Of a DNA stretch of 32,141 nt, positions 26,500 to 32,141 are shown in pieces. The stretch is taken from assembly GCA_900541905.1 (NCBI GenBank), contig UQLQ01000020.1:1-32141 (forward strand), written 5' to 3'. The notes below the pieces were generated by a model that did no database searches, was not told the DNA's origin, and was given only the letters and a program-made list of their open reading frames with translations. Positions within the stretch are counted from its first letter, which is position 1; every line of letters starts with the position of its first letter. The stretch comes from an uncultured Oscillospiraceae bacterium. GTDB taxonomy: Bacteria > Bacillota > Clostridia > Oscillospirales > Acutalibacteraceae. Both the position numbers and the translations under genes were made by a program.

Positions 26500-29400
26500 C
26501 CGTTTTCTCCTCCTTTCTGTTTCAATTGTTCCAATACTTCTTCTTTTTTATGGCAAAACTGTGGATTACCGCCATCCTCTTTTTCATGTTGGCAAACTGC
26601 AAAGTAAGGACAGTATAAACAGCCGTCATAAGCTCCCTGCAAAGGATTCGCCTGCACATTTCCCTGCTGCAAATTCTGGGCCATATTTCCAATGAGCGAT
26701 TCAATGTGATTTAGCACGCTTTGCATTTCATCAGCATTGAGTAAGGATTCCTGCGATTTTGGCACACCCTCCTTTAACGCAACGGGAATATAAATGCCCT
26801 GTGCATGCTCTTCCATGCCGCAAATCACAGAAGTATCATTGACTACAACGCCGTTCATGCGAAGCTGTTTATTGATTTCCTTTTCCACTGCGTCAGGTTT
26901 TGCCGACCGCGAGATAGAAATAATCGGTCGAGAAGCAGGCATATACAATACACCTGCCGGTTGATATTGTCGGTTTTGAATCAAGGCGGCAAGATAAATG
27001 AGCATTTGCATGTTAATGCCATGCAGAATATCACCTATTTTAAATTCTTTTTTTCCTGTTTTATAATCTACAACACGCACATATTGCACGCCGTCTTGCT
27101 CCATGACGTCCGTACGGTCAATTTTCCCCTCCACTTGAACCACTGTGCCATCCTCCAAAGAGATGGTCAAAGGAGAGAAATCGCCTCCGTTTTCCTTTAA
27201 AGATAACTCATGACCAATGGGCTGAAACTTGCTTTGGGAAAGTTCTTTTGCAATATGGTGAATGACAACATGGGCAGAATCTGCAATGCGCCGAAATACA
27301 AACTGAAACCGCTGGGTTTTATCCTCACTTCCGCCTAATTTCATATTGACATATACAGCAATATATTCTTGAATTGCCTGAATCAATGTTTCTTTCGACA
27401 TCGCAGCAATTTCTTCTGCGCAATACGCTTCAAACATCTGCTGTAAAAGATAATGGATTAAACTGCCATATTCCAGCTGATCCATTTCTGCAGGTCTGCG
27501 TTCTTTTAGATTCAGCCCATAACGACAAAAATATTGGAACGGACACAAATGATATTGCTCAATTTGTGTAGCGGAAACAGACATTGGATTTTGAAACAAC
27601 TGTTTTGCGTACTCAGGCTGCATAAAACGATGCACATGTTTCTTATATGCATGGTCCAAAGCCTCCATGCGCTCGGCATATCCGTCTTTGTCCTCAAATA
27701 TCGCTTTTAAAGTGGATTTCAGCTGTGTTTGACTGCGATATTCTTTTGCAGCCATAGAAAATGCGGACTCTTTGGAACAAGCAAAATAGGCTTTTTCTAT
27801 TTGTTTTTCCGTTTGCATTTCTAATAGCGGAAACACACCTTTTACTTCGCTTACAATGGCTGAAGGTGTTTTTGCTTCTCCCGTAAGTCCTGCACGATGC
27901 CAAGTGATATATAATCTGTGAGAAGCGCCGGTAAGCGCAGAATAAGCCAAAAACTGTTCTTCTATGGCAGCCTCCTGAACAGTATCGCTCAAAGGCAATC
28001 CCAGCTGAATTAAAGACTGCCGTTCCAAATCGCTGAATACCCCTCTGCTGCTTGGCACAGCAGGAAACTCACCTTGTACTGCACCAATGACAAATACAAC
28101 TTTCGGTTGTGCAGGGCGCATACGGTCTACGGTACCTACAGTCACATGGTCCAGACTTTGCGGAATACCTGCAATATCATATGATAAAATCATCAGGCGC
28201 AGCAATTCAGCGAACCGCTGTACCGTTAATGCTTCATGTTCCAATCCTGACGCGCATTGGTCCAGAATATTCATTAAAATGTTCCATAACTGGGTTTGTT
28301 GTTCCGCTGTATCCAGTCGTCCCATTTGTTCCAGTTGATTGGACAAATTTTGCAAAGAAGACGAGACATCCAATTCTTCTAAAAATTGATACAGTGCTTT
28401 TGCATAGGCCAATCCATCCCCGTCTTTTAACCGTTTTTGTAAATGCACCAACGGTTTTACTGCTCTCTCACGCAATTGGTTCAGTTCTTCCAACCGTTTT
28501 TCCTGCTGTTCTGTCTGCTGTTCCACAAAGCCGTCTACGTTGGCCGTCCATTCCTTCAGCCACTTCTTTCCTGATAGATTCCATAAAAACGTATAGTTTT
28601 CCAGCAAAGAAATTTCATACGGGGTAAGCCCTGCCAACCCTGTTTTTAAATATACAAACATATCATCCGAAGAAAAATTACTTTTTAGTATTTGCAGTGC
28701 ATACAGCACCAAACACATCAAAGGTTCTGCATACACAGAACGGGGCGTATCCATAAAATACGGCACCTCATATTGTTCCAACGTAACATCCAATATGCCG
28801 CGATAATGGTCTAAACTTCTGGCAATGATAGCAAAATCTTGATATTGATACCCCTCATTTATCACCAAATGCCGAATGGTTGCACCGATATACGCAGCCT
28901 CGTTATATACGGTTTCTCCGCTGTATAACGTAATCGCATCCGATACATTGGAAAGCGGTTCTTTCTCAACACGGAAAATTTGATGTTCCAAATGCTTTAA
29001 ATCTTCCGTTGCAAAGCGAATTCCCGGTTCCAACACGATAGGTGCAGACACTTGTACGTGATGTTGTCTTGCCATTCGCATAAGCACATTTGCTGTATGG
29101 CGTACACGGGCAAACACTTCAGCTCCTATTTGATTATCCAAAGTGTCACACGACAGAGATACCGTTACCTCACTTGCTTGAGACAACATGAGTTCAATTA
29201 AGTCAAATTCCTGCTGCGTAAACCCCTCAAAAGAGTCAATATAAATATGGTAACCCTCAAAAAAGCGATGTTCCGTAAACGTATGTTTTAGACGTTGAAG
29301 GTCATCCAATGGATCTAAATAGCTTTGCGCTACCAAAGCATCATATGCGGATAAAATCATACCGACTTCCTTGAGTTTTTGTTTCAGCTTTTTATCTTCC

Positions 29401-29825
29401 GTCTGCTGTGCTGTTTCCAATAATACAGCAGGTGCGATTGCACACATTTTTAATTCAGCAGACATAGAGAGCATGAAAGGAATCAATTCTTCCACACGTG
29501 TTACATAAAACTCCAGCTCTTCTTTTACCTCTTCCAAAGCCAGGCTCATGAAAATATTTCGTCCTCCGTCATCTAATTTTGCAATTCCGCTGCCTCCATA
29601 AGAACGAAACGCCATATCGGTAAGACGAGTAAAACTCATAACCTGCACCTTATTTACTTGTTTTGGACCAAGCAGCTTGAGCATTGCTTTTTCTGATTCA
29701 AACGAATATTGTTCCGGAACCAACAGCATAATTTTTTCTGTATTCTGCTCTGCAAGCTGTTTTACTTGCTCTCGAATCCTGTAGGTTTTTCCGCTACCTG
29801 CACGGCCTAATATCAGTTGTAACAT
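26496..29825 (-). CDS. addB: Helicase-exonuclease AddAB, subunit AddB
   Basis: AddB pairs with AddA; it carries the 5'-strand nuclease and Chi recognition. The 1109 residues begin with Walker A LILGRAGSGKT (K13). The nuclease motif VEGKIDRTDV with VVDYKTGKKE is near residue 900-920. Four cysteines for the iron-sulfur cluster are present: one in YHLCPFQYF near 760 and the C-terminal CX2CX5C (CLYCPYFAVC) near 1070, the expected AddB pattern. An AGGAGAG ribosome binding site precedes the ATG. addB-addA order is the usual one. Confidence 0.97.
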   Translation of the reverse strand: MLQLILGRAGSGKTYRIREQVKQLAEQNTEKIMLLVPEQYSFESEKAMLKLLGPKQVNKVQVMSFTRLTDMAFRSYGGSGIAKLDDGGRNIFMSLALEEVKEELEFYVTRVEELIPFMLSMSAELKMCAIAPAVLLETAQQTEDKKLKQKLKEVGMILSAYDALVAQSYLDPLDDLQRLKHTFTEHRFFEGYHIYIDSFEGFTQQEFDLIELMLSQASEVTVSLSCDTLDNQIGAEVFARVRHTANVLMRMARQHHVQVSAPIVLEPGIRFATEDLKHLEHQIFRVEKEPLSNVSDAITLYSGETVYNEAAYIGATIRHLVINEGYQYQDFAIIARSLDHYRGILDVTLEQYEVPYFMDTPRSVYAEPLMCLVLYALQILKSNFSSDDMFVYLKTGLAGLTPYEISLLENYTFLWNLSGKKWLKEWTANVDGFVEQQTEQQEKRLEELNQLRERAVKPLVHLQKRLKDGDGLAYAKALYQFLEELDVSSSLQNLSNQLEQMGRLDTAEQQTQLWNILMNILDQCASGLEHEALTVQRFAELLRLMILSYDIAGIPQSLDHVTVGTVDRMRPAQPKVVFVIGAVQGEFPAVPSSRGVFSDLERQSLIQLGLPLSDTVQEAAIEEQFLAYSALTGASHRLYITWHRAGLTGEAKTPSAIVSEVKGVFPLLEMQTEKQIEKAYFACSKESAFSMAAKEYRSQTQLKSTLKAIFEDKDGYAERMEALDHAYKKHVHRFMQPEYAKQLFQNPMSVSATQIEQYHLCPFQYFCRYGLNLKERRPAEMDQLEYGSLIHYLLQQMFEAYCAEEIAAMSKETLIQAIQEYIAVYVNMKLGGSEDKTQRFQFVFRRIADSAHVVIHHIAKELSQSKFQPIGHELSLKENGGDFSPLTISLEDGTVVQVEGKIDRTDVMEQDGVQYVRVVDYKTGKKEFKIGDILHGINMQMLIYLAALIQNRQYQPAGVLYMPASRPIISISRSAKPDAVEKEINKQLRMNGVVVNDTSVICGMEEHAQGIYIPVALKEGVPKSQESLLNADEMQSVLNHIESLIGNMAQNLQQGNVQANPLQGAYDGCLYCPYFAVCQHEKEDGGNPQFCHKKEEVLEQLKQKGGENG

Positions 29826-29867
29826 GAACTCTCTCCTGTTTGCGTGAAATACATCATTTTATCCTTT

Positions 29868-29876
29868 AGTATATCA
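29868..29876 (-). promoter_or_regulatory. Possible extended -10 promoter for addBA
   Basis: On the minus strand TGATATACT gives an extended -10 box about 45 bases before the addB start. The -35 region is only a T-rich run, so this is a moderate call from position and the extended -10 alone. Confidence 0.4.
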
Positions 29877-29939
29877 CAATTATGTATCAAAAAAAAGAAG
29901 ACACCTTTTCCCTTTTATTAGAAAATGTATGATATATAG

Positions 29940-29969
29940 TTGTCATGAATCACATAAGAATGATATACT
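29940..29969 (+). promoter_or_regulatory. Promoter of the cupin gene
   Basis: TTGTCA (29940-29945), an 18-base spacer and TATACT (29964-29969) on the plus strand, about 70 bases before the cupin start. The region between is very AT-rich and holds no other recognisable element. Confidence 0.65.
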
Positions 29970-30040
29970 AACATTATAATTATGAAAAATATGCGATGAT
30001 AAATACGATAAAATATCAACAAACAAAAAAGGAGAAAAAC

Positions 30041-30376
30041 ATGATACTGGATTTTTCTAAAATAGAAGAAACTGTGAAAACACAGTTTTATGGTGGAGAA
30101 AAAGAATTAAGAGCACATATGAATATTGATAAAAACAATAAAATTTTATTGGGCACATTAGAACCCGGCGCTTCCATTGGTCTGCATACCCATGAAACCA
30201 ACAGCGAAATCATTTATATCTTGAGCGGAAAAGGCAAAGTTCTGTTTGAGGGAGAGTACGAATTGGTTTCTGCCGGATTATGTCATTATTGTCCACAGGG
30301 ATGTTCTCACAGTTTAATCAATGACAGTGATGATAATTTGACCTTTTTTGCCGTCGTTCCCGAACATACAAAATAA
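30041..30376 (+). CDS. Small single-domain cupin protein
   Basis: A 111-residue protein with one cupin barrel. The first cupin motif is GASIGLHTHETNSEIIYILSG, holding two histidines and the glutamate in HTHxxxxE order; the second holds PQGCSHSLIN with the third histidine. This fits a metal-binding cupin. Such small proteins include isomerases, dioxygenases and sensors; nothing here points to the substrate. The ATG at 30041 has AAAAGGAG six bases upstream; an earlier in-frame ATG at 29996 lacks a ribosome binding site. It is a lone plus-strand gene between addB and spoIIR, with its own promoter and terminator. Confidence 0.88.
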   Translation: MILDFSKIEETVKTQFYGGEKELRAHMNIDKNNKILLGTLEPGASIGLHTHETNSEIIYILSGKGKVLFEGEYELVSAGLCHYCPQGCSHSLINDSDDNLTFFAVVPEHTK

Positions 30377-30380
30377 ATGA

Positions 30381-30415
30381 AAAAGCCTGCATGGTATACC
30401 ATGCAGGCTTTTTGT
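30381..30415. terminator. Palindromic bidirectional terminator between cupin and spoIIR
   Basis: Bases 30381-30412 are a perfect 32-base palindrome with GC-rich arms (AAAAGCCTGCATGG on the left), flanked by A and T runs. It can end the cupin transcript on the plus strand and the spoIIR transcript on the minus strand, whose stop codon is only ten bases away. Confidence 0.9.
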
Positions 30416-30421
30416 TTGGAG

Positions 30422-31045
30422 TTACCATCCAAACCAGCTTTTTATGCTCTCATAAATTTCCACTGTTTTAAACTTTACCTCATATTGATTTCCTTCTACC
30501 GCGCTCATCTGCTCATCAGTTAAAACATCATCCAATTCCGGCATACCTTCTCGCTTCTCTGCTGCCGGAAGGCACATTGCAGGAAACAGCACACACCACC
30601 AATTTTGTCCCGCACCTTCTCCGATTAACACGCGCAAGGCATCATAATTTCCGGCAGGCATCGTAATATCGTCATACTGTCTGTTATTGAAAAATGTATT
30701 TTCTACTTCTACCGTTACGCCATAAGTATATCCTTGTTTGTAAATTTCATCCTGCGCTACTTGTTCCAAATATGAAATATTCGCTTTTGCTGTGCTCATT
30801 GCTTCTTCTTTGGTCGTACATTCACTGAATAATTCTCCCGTTTCGTCCAGAAGTCTATCTCTTACTTTTAACTTTAGTGCTTGGTCTTCTTCCGAATCGG
30901 AATTTGCCAATACATGTAAACGAAATACTTCATTTGGAATTTGCTCACATTGTGCGGCAAATGCCGTAAAGCTGGTGAAAGAAAATAAAATTGCAATTAC
31001 GAATCCAATCAACAGTGCCTTTTCTATGTATTTCAACTTTGTCAT
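30422..31045 (-). CDS. spoIIR: Stage II sporulation protein R
   Basis: SpoIIR is made in the forespore, exported to the intermembrane space and triggers SpoIIGA to cleave pro-sigma-E, switching on mother-cell gene expression. The 207 residues begin with a signal peptide (KLKYIEKALLIGFVIAILFS, then an Ala-rich cleavage region). The family core follows: EVFRLHVLANSDSEEDQALKL, LKVRDRLLD, and AGNYDALRVLIGEGAGQNWWC with CVLFPAMCLP. The ATG has a weak AGAGG site. The upstream region carries a sigma-F-like promoter. It shares a terminator with the cupin gene. Confidence 0.96.
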   Translation of the reverse strand: MTKLKYIEKALLIGFVIAILFSFTSFTAFAAQCEQIPNEVFRLHVLANSDSEEDQALKLKVRDRLLDETGELFSECTTKEEAMSTAKANISYLEQVAQDEIYKQGYTYGVTVEVENTFFNNRQYDDITMPAGNYDALRVLIGEGAGQNWWCVLFPAMCLPAAEKREGMPELDDVLTDEQMSAVEGNQYEVKFKTVEIYESIKSWFGW

Positions 31046-31079
31046 GAATAAAACCTCTTTCTGTTTGAAATGTTACTAA

Positions 31080-31109
31080 CAGAATGGACAGGTTTTATTT
31101 TATTTATAC
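31080..31109 (-). promoter_or_regulatory. Sigma-F/sigma-G-like promoter of spoIIR
   Basis: On the minus strand GTATA (31105-31109), 15 bases, then GTCCATTCTG (31080-31089). The -35 fits GYATA exactly. The -10 keeps the G, A, H, T and R positions of the sigma-F consensus, and CATTCTG at 18-base spacing is close to the sigma-G box. spoIIR is the classic sigma-F-dependent gene in B. subtilis. Confidence 0.6.
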
Positions 31110-31128
31110 ATGTTTGTGAAAAAATTTT

Positions 31129-31172
31129 GAAAGAAAAGCAGAACACCCAAGGCTATTATGGTTGGATGTTCT
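31129..31172 (-). terminator. bofA terminator
   Basis: AGAACACCCAA (31140-31150) pairs with TTGGATGTTCT (31162-31172), eleven pairs on the minus strand with one G-U, followed by GCTTTTCTTTC. It lies eight bases after the bofA stop codon and separates it from spoIIR. Confidence 0.75.
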
Positions 31173-31179
31173 GTTTTTC

Positions 31180-31443
31180 TCAAATAAAGATTAAATTTAA
31201 CAGCAGCATAGTAGTAACGCCGGGAATTCCGCCTACGGCTGAAACTCCGATACTGAGTGGATTGAGAGGCAAGCGTACACCCGTAAAATATCCGGATAGA
31301 TTTACGGCCACCAAAGCGCAAAGCCCTACACAAATACTGATAACTGTTTTTCGAACCGGTTTTTTTGACTTGGCAATTACTTGTACCAAAACAAGCGCTG
31401 CAAAAATACCCAGCGCGATTAAAATGCCAATAAAAATCCGCAC
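31180..31443 (-). CDS. bofA: Pro-sigma-K processing inhibitor BofA family protein
   Basis: BofA is a small membrane protein that holds the SpoIVFB protease inactive in the outer forespore membrane and so delays sigma-K activation. The 87 residues contain two or three hydrophobic segments (about 2-22, 32-50 and 62-87) and the family's conserved C-terminal GVRLPLNPLSIGVSAVGGIP. The start is GTG at 31441-31443, seven bases after GAGGGG; there is no in-frame ATG near it. It follows the yaaL-type gene after 20 bases and is followed by a terminator. Confidence 0.92.
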   Translation of the reverse strand: MRIFIGILIALGIFAALVLVQVIAKSKKPVRKTVISICVGLCALVAVNLSGYFTGVRLPLNPLSIGVSAVGGIPGVTTMLLLNLIFI

Positions 31444-31463
31444 ATTTTATCCCCTCGCTTATA

Positions 31464-31721
31464 TTAAAAATACGTTTCGAAAGGAGGAACAGCGATTCCC
31501 TGCTGTTTTGCGACATCCAGCAAATGACGGTAACGTGCCTGAAGTGCCCTATCTTCATAAATACACGCCTCAATCATATCCTGGTTGCTTTCCAGCTCAA
31601 ACCATTGGCGATTGCAGGCAAGCAAACGACTTACTTCTTTGATTTCTTCTAACAAATGTTCATGTTGTTTTTCTTCGCTTAATTTTAAAACGTGTTTAGT
31701 TTCATCTGTATGTTCCATCAT
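31464..31721 (-). CDS. YaaL-type DUF2508 protein
   Basis: An 85-residue mostly helical soluble protein of unknown function. The DUF2508 pattern is clear: EIKEVSRLLACNRQWFELESN, DMIEACIYEDRALQARYRHLL and a short tail. DUF2508 genes lie directly before bofA in Bacillus and many Clostridia, which supports the call. Two adjacent ATG codons are possible; the first is five bases from GGAAG and the second eight. In B. subtilis the locus is preceded by dnaX-yaaK-recR; here the gene is first in its transcript. Confidence 0.85.
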   Translation of the reverse strand: MMEHTDETKHVLKLSEEKQHEHLLEEIKEVSRLLACNRQWFELESNQDMIEACIYEDRALQARYRHLLDVAKQQGIAVPPFETYF

Positions 31722-31756
31722 ATCAGCTTCCGCCCTTCCAATGATACTTATGCAGG

Positions 31757-31785
31757 TAGAATGGACAAATATGCCCCAAATATAC
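31757..31785 (-). promoter_or_regulatory. Forespore-sigma-like promoter before the yaaL-bofA pair
   Basis: On the minus strand GTATA (31781-31785), 14 bases, then GTCCATTCTA (31757-31766), with CATTCTA matching the sigma-G -10 core. It repeats the spoIIR element at nearly the same distance from the start codon. A sigma-E reading also exists: GCATATT (about 31769-31775), 15 bases, then CATAAGTA. Sequence alone cannot decide. Confidence 0.5.
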
Positions 31786-31899
31786 CTTTTTTAGAAAATT
31801 ATAAAAAATTACCAGTATTTCCGCTGTCTCATGAAATATGCAACCATATATAACATAAACTGTTTGCTTTGGTTGGTGGATATTCTCGACTCCGTACAG

Positions 31900-31918
31900 T
31901 ATAATACTGCCATGGAGG
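31900..31918 (+). promoter_or_regulatory. Promoter, palindromic operator and ribosome binding site of the XRE gene
   Basis: TATAAT at 31900-31905 lies inside a perfect 13-base palindrome CAGTATAATACTG (31897-31909). GGAGG follows at 31914-31918. The -35 is poor (TGGATA at 17 bases, or TTGGTG at 21). A palindrome over the -10 box suggests repression by a dimeric regulator, perhaps the XRE protein encoded next. Confidence 0.6.
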
Positions 31919-31928
31919 TATGAAAAAT

Positions 31929-32072
31929 ATGATAAATCCTAAGAATAATATTTCCTCAAACTTATTCACACTGAGAAAATACCATAAATTGTCCCAAGAA
32001 GAAGTAGCGGACAAAGTAGGTGTAAGCAGACAAGCAATTGCAAAATGGGAACTGGGGGTATCACTTAGATAA
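31929..32072 (+). pseudogene. Truncated XRE-family DNA-binding regulator
   Basis: The 47-residue frame starts at an ATG with GGAGG ten bases upstream. It contains a nearly complete XRE helix-turn-helix: LFTLRKYHKLSQEEVADKVG, then GVSRQAIAKWE. In relatives the next residues read like NGESLPDI. Here the frame gives LGVSLR and stops, so similarity ends exactly at the expected SLPD. A two-base loss at about 32066 would explain the break, since the next frame resumes with a GAT codon, but it soon stops again. I think it is a broken gene, although a mini-regulator made only of the DNA-binding domain is possible. Confidence 0.6.
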
Positions 32073-32141
32073 AGATACCACATCAATCCCACGCTGACTT
32101 TTGCTCAACCGATACAGCCGGAGGGCTGGATAACAAGAAAA
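32073..32141. other. Unassigned right edge of the window
   Basis: No coding region is recognisable here. GGTATC (32057-32062) and GATACC (32074-32079) form a short inverted repeat straddling the end of the XRE frame. CAGCC/GGCTG make a small hairpin near 32114-32127. It could be decayed coding sequence, the edge of an inserted element or the end of a contig. Confidence 0.3.

Noticed and set aside
28109..28627. A 172-codon plus-strand frame inside addB
   Set aside because: It is antisense to well-conserved AddB sequence and has low-complexity, motif-free translation.
22930..29825. A defence island around addAB
   Set aside because: AddAB is a standard repair complex in Firmicutes and its neighbours are housekeeping and sporulation genes; nothing else defence-related is present.
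31070..31642. A 190-codon plus-strand reading frame opposite bofA and the yaaL-type gene
   Set aside because: It overlaps two recognisable minus-strand sporulation genes, has no ribosome binding site and shows no family motifs.

Overview
The window looks like a chromosomal segment of a low-to-moderate GC, endospore-forming Clostridia (Firmicutes) bacterium. The evidence is spoIIR, bofA and a YaaL-type gene, the Firmicute AddAB helicase-nuclease, an infC-rpmI-rplT operon with an ATT-initiated infC, and the rnc / radical SAM / smc / ftsY order common in Clostridia. I cannot name the genus; an Oscillospiraceae-like gut lineage is a guess. Almost every gene is on the minus strand.

Layout from left to right. 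Positions 1-2919 hold the 5' part (973 codons) of a large secreted BspA-like surface protein with a von Willebrand A-like domain, a Listeria-Bacteroides repeat and a ladder of DUF285 repeats. Positions 2920-3505 are the largest gene-free stretch, with two terminators after leuS, a likely promoter and several inverted repeats including a possible small RNA. Positions 3506-22720 form a long minus-strand housekeeping block, in transcription order infC, rpmI, rplT, an rRNA/tRNA SpoU methyltransferase, dprA, topA, trmFO, plsX, rnc, a radical SAM gene, smc, ftsY, rdgB, yhbY, nadD, yqeK, rsfS, leuS. It is tightly packed, with many 1-10 base overlaps and ribosome binding sites placed inside the previous gene. 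Its start is controlled by a strong promoter inside the end of addA and an L20-type attenuator leader.

Positions 22930-29825 are addB-addA (translationally coupled, RecBCD-like DNA end processing). Positions 29826-30415 hold a small cupin gene on the plus strand and a shared palindromic terminator. Positions 30422-31721 carry three sporulation genes, spoIIR and the yaaL-bofA pair, whose upstream regions share a forespore-sigma-like promoter motif at the same distance from the start codon. The right edge holds a divergently transcribed, truncated XRE-type regulator whose promoter carries a 13-base palindrome.

No defence island, phage, complete mobile element, CRISPR array, tRNA or rRNA is visible. 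The points most worth a second look are regulatory: a radical SAM gene whose only reasonable start is ATT overlapping the rnc stop codon (the same rare start as infC in this window); a 250-base structured leader in front of rsfS with two mutually exclusive hairpins next to the ribosome binding site; a possible small RNA with a C-rich loop before leuS's distal terminator; and the paired forespore promoters.
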